From assembly GCA_028286365.1 (NCBI GenBank), contig JAQBRR010000001.1, forward strand, positions 372,001-436,000: a stretch of DNA of 64,000 bases. Direction: 5' to 3'. Source of the stretch: Candidatus Saccharimonadota bacterium. Lineage in GTDB: Bacteria > Patescibacteriota > Saccharimonadia > Saccharimonadales > Saccharimonadaceae. The position numbers and the translations under genes were made by a program. Below, piece by piece: positions 1 to 8,192 of this stretch (positions are counted from its first letter, which is position 1; every line of letters starts with the position of its first letter). A model generated the notes under the pieces. That model was not told the origin of the DNA. It made no database searches and saw nothing but the letters and a program-made list of their open reading frames with translations.

Positions 1-1
1 T

Positions 2-700
2 GTTGGTGCTATGCTCAAAGAAAAAGGTGTCACACTTACGGCAGATGACCATGTTTCACCGGACCAATCAACACCATTAACGAATGGTTTAGCAGTACGT
101 GTATGGCGAGAGGGCAAGCAAACAATCACTGTGGCTGAACCGGTTGCTTTTACAACTCAAAAGATTCAAGACGGTGACTATAACGTAGGCTATGATGCAG
201 TCCAAACCCCTGGAGTCAACGGCTCACAGAGTGTAACGTATGAAGTAACAATCCAAGATGGTAAGGAGGTTGGTCGAACGCCAATTGCGAGTATTGTGAC
301 GGTTCAACCGGTACAGCAAGTTGAAATTGTTGGTGTTAAAGTTGCTCTTTCAAGAAGTTATTCAGCAGACCGCGTATCGGTTATGACACAGGCTGGAATT
401 GCTGACAGCGATCAAGGTTATGCTGCCTATATCGTTGATCACGAGGATGCCTCGTGGTGCCCAACTCGTTGGCAAGGTCAATCAGGCTGTCCAGCGGTCT
501 ACAGTGCACTTTATAGTGAAGGCGCTCAGATTGGCTACGGTCTATGCCAGGCAACACCAGGTAACAAGATGGCGACAGCAGGGGACGATTGGCGTACGAA
601 CCCCGTGACCCAAATGAAGTGGTGTACTAGTTATGCGGTTTCTCGCTATGGTAGTTGGCTAGCTGCCTATACCTTTAAGGTGCAAAAAGGCTGGTGGTAA
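2..700 (+). CDS. G5-domain / lysozyme-like cell-wall protein (Rpf/YabE type), 5' truncated
   Basis: The frame is already open at the window edge, so the N-terminus is missing. The visible 232 residues contain a G5-type segment (roughly residues 25-105, with VTYEVTIQDGKEVGR) followed by a small lysozyme-like domain. That domain has a candidate catalytic Glu in VDHEDASW and a C-terminal pattern ending in RYGSWLAAY and WW. Proteins of this type (actinobacterial RpfB, Bacillus YabE) cleave peptidoglycan outside the cell and act in growth or resuscitation. The last bases overlap the start of rsmA, matching the rpf/yabE-rsmA neighbourhood known in Actinobacteria and Firmicutes. The domain assignment is by eye; the enzymatic specificity is inferred. 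Confidence 0.8.
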   Translation, partial: VGAMLKEKGVTLTADDHVSPDQSTPLTNGLAVRVWREGKQTITVAEPVAFTTQKIQDGDYNVGYDAVQTPGVNGSQSVTYEVTIQDGKEVGRTPIASIVTVQPVQQVEIVGVKVALSRSYSADRVSVMTQAGIADSDQGYAAYIVDHEDASWCPTRWQGQSGCPAVYSALYSEGAQIGYGLCQATPGNKMATAGDDWRTNPVTQMKWCTSYAVSRYGSWLAAYTFKVQKGWW

Positions 701-1470
701 AAGGTCCTAATAAATCCCTCGGTCAACATTGGCTGAAGGATAGAGATGTTCTGGCACATATCGCAGATTGTGCTGAGCTAACACCAGATGACACCGTGCT
801 TGAGATTGGACCAGGCCTTGGGACACTAACAAGTGAACTACTACGCCGGGCAAAAAAAGTAGTGGCCGTTGAGTTTGATAGTGAACTCGCCCGTAAGCTC
901 CCTGCACAATTTCCTGGTAAAAATCTAGACGTTGTTCAAGATGATATTTTATCCTTCGATCTCTCGACGCTGCCTGCGAATTATGCTGTTGTTGCGAATG
1001 TCCCTTACTACATTACGAGTAAGATTGTTCAGATGCTACTCACTGCCCAGAATAAGCCCCGCATTGCAGTCCTACTAGTGCAAAAAGAAGTGGCCGAGCG
1101 GCTGGCGGCAAAATCGGGCCAAATGAGTATACTCGCGGTTAGCGCGCAGATTTTTGCCGACGTCACACTAGGTGATGTAGTACCGGCGGCATTTTTCACA
1201 CCACCACCCAAAGTCGACAGTCAGGTCGTTATTTTACGAACTCGAAGCGAGCCGTTTCTCACTAATGTCTCGGAAAAGGATTTCTTTACAGTTGTAAAAG
1301 CAGGCTTTTCGGCAAAACGTAAAATGCTTCGTAGTAGCTTGTCGGGTGGGCTCAAGCTTTCAAAACCTGAGACTGAATCGCTCCTCGAAAAAGCCTCTAT
1401 TAACCCAAACTCGCGTGCTGAAGCGTTATCGCTCGATGATTGGGTGCGACTTACTCGCATTGTCGGTTGA
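694..1470 (+). CDS. rsmA: 16S rRNA (adenine1518-N6/adenine1519-N6)-dimethyltransferase
   Basis: RsmA/KsgA dimethylates two adjacent adenines in the terminal hairpin of 16S rRNA using S-adenosylmethionine, a late step of small-subunit assembly. The 258-aa protein has the N-terminal KSLGQHWL box (residues 7-14), the SAM-binding EIGPGLG (37-43) and the catalytic NVPYY motif (102-106). The C-terminal helical domain is complete. Translation is assigned to a GTG at 694 that overlaps the stop of the upstream cell-wall gene, with a purine-rich AAAAAGG just before it. The length is normal for the family (about 260-275 aa). Stop is TGA. Confidence 0.96.
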   Translation: MVKGPNKSLGQHWLKDRDVLAHIADCAELTPDDTVLEIGPGLGTLTSELLRRAKKVVAVEFDSELARKLPAQFPGKNLDVVQDDILSFDLSTLPANYAVVANVPYYITSKIVQMLLTAQNKPRIAVLLVQKEVAERLAAKSGQMSILAVSAQIFADVTLGDVVPAAFFTPPPKVDSQVVILRTRSEPFLTNVSEKDFFTVVKAGFSAKRKMLRSSLSGGLKLSKPETESLLEKASINPNSRAEALSLDDWVRLTRIVG

Positions 1471-1482
1471 TTCCGCTCATGC

Positions 1483-1488
1483 TAAAAT
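1483..1488 (+). promoter_or_regulatory. -10 box of the prepilin-repeat gene
   Basis: TAAAAT, 9 nt before the ATG at 1498; the transcript would begin at or within a few bases of the start codon. Confidence 0.6.
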
Positions 1489-1497
1489 GACCATACA

Positions 1498-2841
1498 ATG
1501 AAAGTACATCTCAGACGTCATTCTAATCGTGGCTTTACAATTATCGAACTTGTTATTGTAGTCGTTATTATTGCTCTCTTAGCCACAATAGTTTTAATTT
1601 CTTATAACGGCATTCAAGGTGCTGCGAGGGATAAGAGCGTATTATCTGATCTTGACGCTCTCGATGGAATTGAGACAGACTACGGTCTTAACAATAATGC
1701 CTCCGGAAAGGCATGGTATTCAGGTAGTGGCGCAGACAGCAGCATTAACTTTACCCCAAGCGCAGGTAATATTATCGATGCTGTCGTCAACTCAACCGAT
1801 TATTGTATTCGTGCCTATAATCCTAATTCTGCAACCTATAAAACACTTGCAACAGCAGCCATTAAAGAGTCAACACCCGGCGTATGTACGACGCTTAGCG
1901 CGTCTTTGGCAGCTCAAACAGGAGCAGCACCTGCTAATACATTTACGACCCTCACTTGGACACAACAATCGAATCCTGGAACTGCAAACTGGGAGGCGGT
2001 TGCTAGTTCCGCCGATGGTACTAAATTAGCCACGGCTAAGTCTAGTGGATATATTTATACATCAACTGACTCGGGTGCGACTTGGACTCAACGAACCGGC
2101 GCTGGCTCATCATCAAGTTGGGAGAATATTGTATCGTCGGCTGACGGAACGAAGCTTGTTGCTCAGGTATATAACGGATATATTTATACATCAACTGACT
2201 CGGGTGCGACTTGGACTCAACGAACCGGCGCTGGCTCAAGAGCATGGTATTCCCTAGCATCATCATCAGATGGGAGTAAGCTAGTCGCTGGTGAGAACAG
2301 TGGATATATCTATACCTCCAGTGACTCAGGTGCAACCTGGACCGCACAGACGAGTGCTGGCTCAAGAGCATGGTATTCCCTAGCATCATCATCAGATGGT
2401 TCGACACTAGCTGTCTCAACAATAAATGGCTATATTTACACCTCGACAAATTACGGTGTTACCTGGACTCAACAGACTGGTTCAGGTTCAAGAAACTGGC
2501 GAGGTATCGCATCTTCGGCTGATGGTTCTAAGCTTGTTGCAGGTGAAGCAACTAATGGCAATATCTACACGTCGACAGACTATGGTGTTACTTGGACCGC
2601 ACAAACAAGTGCAGGTACCGGATTTTGGTACGCGATTACCTCCTCTTCGGACGGAACTAAACTAGCGGCTGTAAAAAATGGTGGCTATCTATACACCTCA
2701 GTGGATTCTGGTGTTACGTGGGTTCAACAAAGTCTTCTGTTTAACTCTACGTCGTGGAATGATATTGCCTCGTCTTCTGATGGTTCTAAGCTTGTTGGGG
2801 TTTACAACAGTGGCTATATTTACACAGGCCTGTGGCAGTAA
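1498..2841 (+). CDS. Prepilin-like protein with BNR/beta-propeller-type repeats (putative adhesin)
   Basis: The 447-aa protein starts with a type IV prepilin leader. A basic stretch precedes the G|FTIIELVIVVV cleavage and methylation site (about residue 12), followed by the hydrophobic N-terminal helix. After a pilin-like region (to about 160) come seven related units of 42-43 residues, each with a GYIYTS-x-D-x-GxTW core. This resembles BNR/Asp-box or YCF48-like blades, which would fold as a seven-bladed propeller. The protein is expected to be exported and displayed on a pilus-like structure, presumably for adhesion. It lies alone between rsmA and metG with its own -10 box. The ligand is unknown. 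Repeats are nearly identical at DNA level (see repeat entry). Confidence 0.8.
   Translation: MKVHLRRHSNRGFTIIELVIVVVIIALLATIVLISYNGIQGAARDKSVLSDLDALDGIETDYGLNNNASGKAWYSGSGADSSINFTPSAGNIIDAVVNSTDYCIRAYNPNSATYKTLATAAIKESTPGVCTTLSASLAAQTGAAPANTFTTLTWTQQSNPGTANWEAVASSADGTKLATAKSSGYIYTSTDSGATWTQRTGAGSSSSWENIVSSADGTKLVAQVYNGYIYTSTDSGATWTQRTGAGSRAWYSLASSSDGSKLVAGENSGYIYTSSDSGATWTAQTSAGSRAWYSLASSSDGSTLAVSTINGYIYTSTNYGVTWTQQTGSGSRNWRGIASSADGSKLVAGEATNGNIYTSTDYGVTWTAQTSAGTGFWYAITSSSDGTKLAAVKNGGYLYTSVDSGVTWVQQSLLFNSTSWNDIASSSDGSKLVGVYNSGYIYTGLWQ
1990..2830 (+). repeat. Tandem 126-129 bp coding repeats in the prepilin-propeller gene
   Basis: The DNA at 2047-2109 is repeated exactly at 2176-2238 (63 bp, 129 bp apart). 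The DNA at 2230-2273 is repeated exactly at 2356-2399 (44 bp, 126 bp apart). The overlapping chain of identical blocks suggests recent expansion by slippage or unequal recombination, which keeps the reading frame because both spacings are multiples of three. Confidence 0.9.
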
Positions 2842-2863
2842 TTAGTTAAATCAGTACATCTGT

Positions 2864-2869
2864 TACAAT
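2864..2869 (+). promoter_or_regulatory. -10 box of metG
   Basis: TACAAT, 8 nt before the metG ATG at 2878. Confidence 0.6.
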
Positions 2870-2877
2870 AGACATAT

Positions 2878-4371
2878 ATGCAACAGCCCGAAAAGAAACT
2901 CTATATTGCGACGGCCATTCCATACGTTAACGGGACGCCACACATTGGTAATGCACTCGATTATCTGATAGCAGATATTTGGACACGTTACCAAAAACAA
3001 AATGGTCATGAAGTTCGCTTTCAGGTAGGCACCGACGAGCATGGTAATAAGATCGCCGCTAAAGCTGCCGAAATGGGTATGGACCCGAAGGCCTACACTG
3101 ACTCAACCTATATAAACTTTGAAGCATTAATGAAAAAAGTTAATGCGAGCTATACTGATTTTATTCGTACAACTGACGAGCATCACGTGGCGGCAGTTCA
3201 GTACATTTGGCAAACACTCGCTCCTTATATCTATAAAGGTACCTATAAGGGCTGGTACTGTGTTGGTCATGAGGCATTCTTTACTGATAAAGAAGTCCAA
3301 GCAACGGGAGGGATTTGCCCTGACCATCAGACGCCTTATGAACAAGTAAGTGAAGAGAATTATTATTTCAAGACGAGTGTCTTTACGGATCTGATTCGCG
3401 ATGCAATTATGACTGACACAATGAAGATTGTTCCAGAATTTCGTAAGAAAGAATTCCTCGAACTTATGAAAGATGGTCTACAAGATGTGAGTATTTCTCG
3501 TCCCAAGAAGAACCTGAGTTGGGGAGTGCCCGTACCCGGTGACTCAGATCAGATCATGTATGTCTGGATTGATGCATTAGCAAACTACATCACAGTACTT
3601 GGCTATCCTGATGATCCTACGTGGAAAGAATATTGGCCAGCGGATGTCCAAGTAATCGGTAAAGATATTTTACGCTTCCATGCTGGTATTTGGCCTGCGA
3701 TGTTACTTGGTCTCGGGCTTGAACTGCCTCGTAAGCTTCTGGTTCATGGATTTGTTATTGTTGGTGGTGCCAAAATGAGCAAGACTGTCGGTAACGTGGT
3801 TGATCCAAATGAAATTATCGATCAATACGGACTCGATGCCTTTCGTTATTTCTTTTCTCGCCATATTCCAACGCTTGATGATGGCGACTTTACCTGGGAA
3901 AAATTCGAAAATGCCTATAACAGTGAACTTGGCAATGATCTCGGCAACGTTGTGCAACGTGTTGCCAGTATGTTAACACGTTATCAAGCTGGTGTGATCG
4001 GTGAAGCACCGCAGGGTGAGCACGACATGAGTGCCTATCACGAAGCAATGGATAACCTAGAATTTAATAAAGCGATGGACGAAGTCTGGCAAATGGTACG
4101 AAGCTTGAATCAGTATATTGAGAATGTCAAACCGTGGGAGATTGCCAAAAAAATTGGTAAAGATAGTGAAGCAGAACCACATTTGTCTGAGGTCCTCGCA
4201 TATTGTGTTGGCGCACTACTTCAAATTGGTGATCTCCTTGTGCCATTTTTACCCGCAACTGCAGAGAAGATTCATAAGACCTTTGAAACAGGTGTAGTTG
4301 TCCCCTCTGAAGGTGTACTATTTCCAAAATTATACATTCATACCCCTGATCCAAAAGCTCCAAAGGCTTGA
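2878..4371 (+). CDS. metG: Methionyl-tRNA synthetase
   Basis: MetRS charges tRNA-Met with methionine using ATP. The 497-aa protein has the class I signatures: PYVNGTPHIGNA (HIGH-type motif, residues about 15-26) and KMSKT (about 300). The connective-peptide knuckle reads C-x2-H ... C-x2-H (YCVGHE and ICPDHQ, about residues 121-144). It could therefore hold one zinc with mixed Cys/His ligands, as in the short Thermus-like MetRS type. The C-terminal anticodon-binding helices are present, while the tRNA-binding EMAP/Trbp111-like appendix of longer forms is absent. tatD follows 4 nt after the stop, so the two are probably cotranscribed. Confidence 0.97.
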   Translation: MQQPEKKLYIATAIPYVNGTPHIGNALDYLIADIWTRYQKQNGHEVRFQVGTDEHGNKIAAKAAEMGMDPKAYTDSTYINFEALMKKVNASYTDFIRTTDEHHVAAVQYIWQTLAPYIYKGTYKGWYCVGHEAFFTDKEVQATGGICPDHQTPYEQVSEENYYFKTSVFTDLIRDAIMTDTMKIVPEFRKKEFLELMKDGLQDVSISRPKKNLSWGVPVPGDSDQIMYVWIDALANYITVLGYPDDPTWKEYWPADVQVIGKDILRFHAGIWPAMLLGLGLELPRKLLVHGFVIVGGAKMSKTVGNVVDPNEIIDQYGLDAFRYFFSRHIPTLDDGDFTWEKFENAYNSELGNDLGNVVQRVASMLTRYQAGVIGEAPQGEHDMSAYHEAMDNLEFNKAMDEVWQMVRSLNQYIENVKPWEIAKKIGKDSEAEPHLSEVLAYCVGALLQIGDLLVPFLPATAEKIHKTFETGVVVPSEGVLFPKLYIHTPDPKAPKA

Positions 4372-4375
4372 GCAG

Positions 4376-5122
4376 ATGTTAATTGATACACATTGTCATA
4401 TTCACGAAGTCGATTACCCACTCGATATTGATGAAACTGTAGAACGAGCACATGCGGCGAGCGTTGAGCAGTTCTTGTGTGTCAGCACGAGTCTTGATAG
4501 TTCGCGCCGAGCGATTGATTTTGCAAAAAATCATCCAGAAGCCTCAGCGACAATTGGCATACATCCACACGAGACCAAGGATGGCTACGAAGAATTATCT
4601 GAAATTATAACAGCCGATACAGTGGTTGCAGTTGGTGAGATAGGCCTCGATTATTACTACAATCACAGTCCACGAGATGTACAAATCAAAGCACTCGAGT
4701 GGCAAATTGAACTTGCACTTAAAAATAACTTGCCGATTATATTCCATGTTCGCGACGCCTTTGACGACTTTTGGCCGATATTCGATAAATTTTCAGGAAT
4801 TCGTGGTGAACTTCATAGCTTTACTGACAACCAGGCAAATCTAACGAAGGGCTTAGAACGGGGACTATATATTGGTGTTAACGGCATCAGTACCTTCACT
4901 AAGGACGAAACACAGAAACAATTATTCGCATCAATTCCACTCGATAGATTATTGCTTGAGACCGATGCGCCATTTTTAACACCTATACCATTTCGAGGTA
5001 AACCTAACGAACCAGCCTATGTAAAAAACATTGCCGAACATCAAGCTATTGCTCGAGGTATTACTTTTGAGCAAGTAGCTGAGGCTACAACGGCAAACGC
5101 CCGTGCCCTATTTGGGCTTTAA
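4376..5122 (+). CDS. TatD family metal-dependent hydrolase / DNase
   Basis: TatD proteins are TIM-barrel metal-dependent hydrolases with 3'-5' DNase activity linked to DNA repair and turnover. The 248-aa protein shows all the metal-ligand signatures: DTHCH near the N-terminus, GIHPHE, EIGLDYY, FHVRD and the C-terminal LLETDAPFLTP. The start at 4376 was chosen because it gives the DTHCH box right after the initiator; a longer frame upstream would run into metG. The metG-tatD pairing is widely conserved (metS-yabD in Bacillus). Function of the individual paralogue is inferred from family. Confidence 0.92.
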   Translation: MLIDTHCHIHEVDYPLDIDETVERAHAASVEQFLCVSTSLDSSRRAIDFAKNHPEASATIGIHPHETKDGYEELSEIITADTVVAVGEIGLDYYYNHSPRDVQIKALEWQIELALKNNLPIIFHVRDAFDDFWPIFDKFSGIRGELHSFTDNQANLTKGLERGLYIGVNGISTFTKDETQKQLFASIPLDRLLLETDAPFLTPIPFRGKPNEPAYVKNIAEHQAIARGITFEQVAEATTANARALFGL

Positions 5123-5126
5123 CTGA

Positions 5127-5132
5127 TATAAT
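5127..5132 (+). promoter_or_regulatory. -10 box of the cysteine desulfurase operon
   Basis: Perfect TATAAT, 6 nt before the ATG at 5139, so transcription would start on the start codon. Confidence 0.65.
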
Positions 5133-5138
5133 TATGAG

Positions 5139-6293
5139 ATGAATACGGAGTTGTTCTATCTTGATCATGCCGCGGCGACACCGATCGATCCGCGTGTTCT
5201 TGCTGCCATGCAGCCATATTTTACTGATGACTTTTATAATCCATCAAGTCCTTATTCTCCTGCGGTCAATGTCCGTAGGGCATACGAAGATGCCAAACAT
5301 ACACTCGCGCAAATCATTGGCGCCAAGCCCGATGAAATTGTTATCACTGCTGGTGCAACAGAGTCGATCAACCTCGCATTCAATAGTATAGGTGGTCACG
5401 TTGTGGTTCCCGCGATTGAACATCACGCAGTCTTGGCTGTGGCGAAACTTCATAATCATACAATTGTTAAGGTTGATGAGCGGGGATTGGTATCACCAGA
5501 TTCTATTAAGGATGCAATTCGTCCTGATACACGTTTAGTCAGTGTTGCGATTGCAAATAATGAGTTGGGTACGACACAGCCGCTACGTGACATTGCTACG
5601 ATTGTTAAAAATGAACGCGCAGTACGACTTGAACGTGGCGATAACACACCAATTTATTTTCATACGGATGCATCACAGGGTGTCGGACAGATTGATATTA
5701 ACGTTGCGCGTCTCGGCATCGATATGCTGACACTAAACTCAGGTAAAATATACGGTCCAAAACAAGTCGGACTTCTGTGGACTGCTAGTTTCGTAAAGTT
5801 AACACCTCTGATTGTTGGAGGTGGACAGGAAAGAGGCCTTCGAAGTGGTACCGAGAATGTTGCTGGTACTGTTGGTTTTGCAAAGGCGCTTAGTTTAGCA
5901 GCAGAACATCGCAAATTTGAATCAGAACGGCTGACTGATTTACGTGATGGCCTACAGGCAAAGCTAACAACTGCTTTCCCAGATGCAATTTTTTCAGGGC
6001 ATCATAAACACCGTCTTGGTGGCCACCTGCATATATCATTTCCGAGGCTTGATGGTGAACGACTTGTTTTCACTCTCGAGAATCGTGGAGTACTGGTGGC
6101 AACAGGTAGCGCATGTGCTGCTAATAAGGGGACTCGCTCGCATGTACTTACCGCAATTGGGCTCGCGCCAGAAATTGCCGATGGCAGCCTACGTTTAACA
6201 CTCGGTCATTTATCAACAGATGAAAATATCCAAGAGGCAGGTGACATTATTGTTGAAGAAGTTCAGCGAGAATACGCTAGGACCAAATCGTGA
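5139..6293 (+). CDS. Cysteine desulfurase (NifS/IscS family)
   Basis: This PLP enzyme converts cysteine to alanine and passes a persulfide sulfur to acceptors. The 384-aa protein has LDHAAATPID at the N-terminus, the cofactor region with IEHHAV (93-98), the PLP-Asp in HTDASQ (D177), the Schiff-base lysine in SGKIYGPK (K203) and the catalytic cysteine in GSACAANKG (C326). The following genes overlap it and end in mnmA, so its most likely role is sulfur supply for tRNA 2-thiouridine. No Fe-S scaffold gene is seen nearby. The stop is TGA overlapping the next GTG start. Confidence 0.93.
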   Translation: MNTELFYLDHAAATPIDPRVLAAMQPYFTDDFYNPSSPYSPAVNVRRAYEDAKHTLAQIIGAKPDEIVITAGATESINLAFNSIGGHVVVPAIEHHAVLAVAKLHNHTIVKVDERGLVSPDSIKDAIRPDTRLVSVAIANNELGTTQPLRDIATIVKNERAVRLERGDNTPIYFHTDASQGVGQIDINVARLGIDMLTLNSGKIYGPKQVGLLWTASFVKLTPLIVGGGQERGLRSGTENVAGTVGFAKALSLAAEHRKFESERLTDLRDGLQAKLTTAFPDAIFSGHHKHRLGGHLHISFPRLDGERLVFTLENRGVLVATGSACAANKGTRSHVLTAIGLAPEIADGSLRLTLGHLSTDENIQEAGDIIVEEVQREYARTKS

Positions 6294-6892
6294 TTCGCTT
6301 TTTAATTATTTTCCCACTGGCTGTCATTGCGATTATAGTTGGTATCAGTTTTTATCTTCAGCCGTATGACTTGAGTAGTTGTAACGATAAGGTCGGTACC
6401 GCTGCACCGTGTCTACCAGTTGGTGCAATTGTAGCGGTCAGTGGAGGGGATACTAATGCCAGGACGGACGAAGCTATTCGTATGTATAAAAATGGTTGGT
6501 CAAAGACACTAATTTTTTCTGGTGCCGCCCAGGACAAGTCAGGTCCAAGTAATGCAGCGGTCATGCAGGCTCGTGCTATTTCCCAAGGAGTTCCTGCGTC
6601 GGCTATTTTGGTTGATGAATTATCTGAGACGACGAAGCAAAATGCCGAGAATGCCAAAACCATCTTTGATACACACAATATTAAAACTATTATTCTCGTT
6701 ACGTCAGGTTATCACCAACGACGAGCTAGCCTAGAATTTAACAAGCGTGCGCCAGAAGTTACAGTCTATAATCACCCGGTTGGTACTGAGCAAGATTGGT
6801 CATTCTGGTGGTGGACCAATCCACATGGTTGGACGTTAGCAGTTACGGAACTATTTAAGATCGTACTATTTTACTTTGGAGTGAGTCAGTAA
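6290..6892 (+). CDS. YdcF/SanA-type DUF218 membrane protein
   Basis: The 200-aa protein has one N-terminal membrane segment (residues about 3-22) and a DUF218 (SanA/ElyC/YdcF) domain. Its AIVAVSGGDTN, an Arg/Asp-rich helix and the VTSGYHQRRA strand are the usual conserved elements. Members are envelope proteins of uncertain biochemical role, associated with vancomycin sensitivity or polymer carrier recycling in Escherichia coli. A GTG start overlaps the cysteine desulfurase stop by 4 nt, and the stop codon shares a base with the mnmA start. The gene therefore sits inside a sulfur-transfer operon, although no sulfur role is known for the family. Confidence 0.85.
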   Translation: MIRFLIIFPLAVIAIIVGISFYLQPYDLSSCNDKVGTAAPCLPVGAIVAVSGGDTNARTDEAIRMYKNGWSKTLIFSGAAQDKSGPSNAAVMQARAISQGVPASAILVDELSETTKQNAENAKTIFDTHNIKTIILVTSGYHQRRASLEFNKRAPEVTVYNHPVGTEQDWSFWWWTNPHGWTLAVTELFKIVLFYFGVSQ

Positions 6893-8034
6893 TGAGCATC
6901 AAAGTTTATGTTGGCATGAGTGGCGGTGTTGATTCATCGCTGACTGCTGCGCTGTTACTTGAACAGGGTTACGATGTTACGGGTGTGTATATGAAGAACT
7001 GGACACAAGATCTTCCAGGGATGAAATGTCCTTGGGCTGATGATTTGGCTGATGCTAAGCGCGTCGCTGTGCAACTAGGGATAAACTTCAAGGTATTTGA
7101 TTTTGAGACAGAATATAAGCACAAAGTTGTTGACTATATGATCGACGAATACAAAGCCGGTCGTACACCAAATCCAGACATTATGTGTAACCAAGAAGTG
7201 AAGTTTAAATTATTCCTCGAAACCGCACTCGAGGACGGCGCAGATATGATTGCAACTGGGCATTATGCTCGCGTGGTACATCATTCAGCAACAGATCGCT
7301 CTTCCGAAGAGACAGTGTTGATCGCTGGCGCTTCAACGGATGCAGTCTCTTCAGAAGAGGATCAGACACTGAGCAAGGGCGTGTCAAGACTCCTGAAGGC
7401 TGAGGATAGTAATAAGGATCAGACATATTTTCTTTATCGCATTACAGGTGAAGCACTTTCAAAAACACTCTTTCCGCTTGGTGAGTTTACGAAGCCAAGA
7501 GTTCGCGAAATAGCGAAAGAGCGTGGACTTTATACAGCAGGTAAAAAGGACAGTCAGGGAATTTGTTTTGTTGGTAAGGTTGGTATCCGTGATTTCTTGT
7601 CACAGTACGTTGAGCAAAAGCCAGGCAAGATTATTGATAAAGCAACTGGAAAAGTTCTTGGTCATCACGACGGAGCAATCTTCTATACACTCGGTCAGCG
7701 TCATGGCCTAGAACTTGGCGGCGGGCTGCCTTATTATGTTGTAGGCAAAGACATGGACAAGAATGAAGTCTACATCACGACTGATCTGAATGATGTATCA
7801 CTTTGGAAGAATACCGTAGGACTCGCAAGTACACATTGGATTAACGATGCACCAGCTGAGGGTGAGTATGATATTCGTGTTCGTCATCGAGCGCCACTTG
7901 TTAAAGCAAAATTACGCTACGAGAATGATGAAGTTATTCTGGAACTCGATAATGCCGAACGTGCCGTTGCGCCTGGTCAATCAGTTGTCGTATACGACCG
8001 AGACGTCTGCCTCGGCGGTGGTATTGTCGTCTAA
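6892..8034 (+). CDS. mnmA: tRNA-specific 2-thiouridylase
   Basis: MnmA adenylates U34 of tRNA-Lys, -Glu and -Gln and replaces its 2-oxygen with sulfur. The 380-aa protein has the PP-loop SGGVDSS (10-16), the first catalytic cysteine in PDIMCNQ (C99), GHYAR (123-127) and the second cysteine in SQGICFVG (C225). An insertion of roughly 40 mostly acidic and Ser/Thr residues (about 131-172) separates GHYAR from NKDQTYFLYRI. In most MnmA proteins these are only about 15-20 residues apart, so this loop looks lineage-specific. It is cotranscribed with the cysteine desulfurase that would supply its sulfur. Confidence 0.96.
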   Translation: MSIKVYVGMSGGVDSSLTAALLLEQGYDVTGVYMKNWTQDLPGMKCPWADDLADAKRVAVQLGINFKVFDFETEYKHKVVDYMIDEYKAGRTPNPDIMCNQEVKFKLFLETALEDGADMIATGHYARVVHHSATDRSSEETVLIAGASTDAVSSEEDQTLSKGVSRLLKAEDSNKDQTYFLYRITGEALSKTLFPLGEFTKPRVREIAKERGLYTAGKKDSQGICFVGKVGIRDFLSQYVEQKPGKIIDKATGKVLGHHDGAIFYTLGQRHGLELGGGLPYYVVGKDMDKNEVYITTDLNDVSLWKNTVGLASTHWINDAPAEGEYDIRVRHRAPLVKAKLRYENDEVILELDNAERAVAPGQSVVVYDRDVCLGGGIVV

Positions 8035-8064
8035 TATTCAATACTTTTCAATATCTTTCCATCT

Positions 8065-8133
8065 CTTTCCAAGGTTCAACCTTGGAAAGGGTGAGCATTT
8101 TGATTAACACCTTCCAAGGTTGAACCTTGGAAG
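8065..8133. repeat. Pair of opposed palindromes downstream of mnmA
   Basis: Two near-identical hairpins lie 21 nt apart in the mnmA-alaS gap. One is 25 nt at 8065-8089 (CTTTCCAAGGTT-C-AACCTTGGAAAG). The other is 23 nt at 8111-8133 with the centre base G, so it is the inverted copy of the first. Either hairpin could form in RNA, or the pair could form one long stem. A third copy lies at 55039-55062. Neither copy has a clear U-tract, so a role as transcription terminator is uncertain. Confidence 0.85.
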
Positions 8134-8179
8134 ATAAAATCACAAATGTTAGCGAATTGTAATTAACTCAGTGGACTGC

Positions 8180-8185
8180 TAAAAT
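8180..8185 (+). promoter_or_regulatory. -10 box of alaS
   Basis: TAAAAT, 7 nt before the alaS ATG at 8193. Confidence 0.6.
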
Positions 8186-8192
8186 AACAGAG

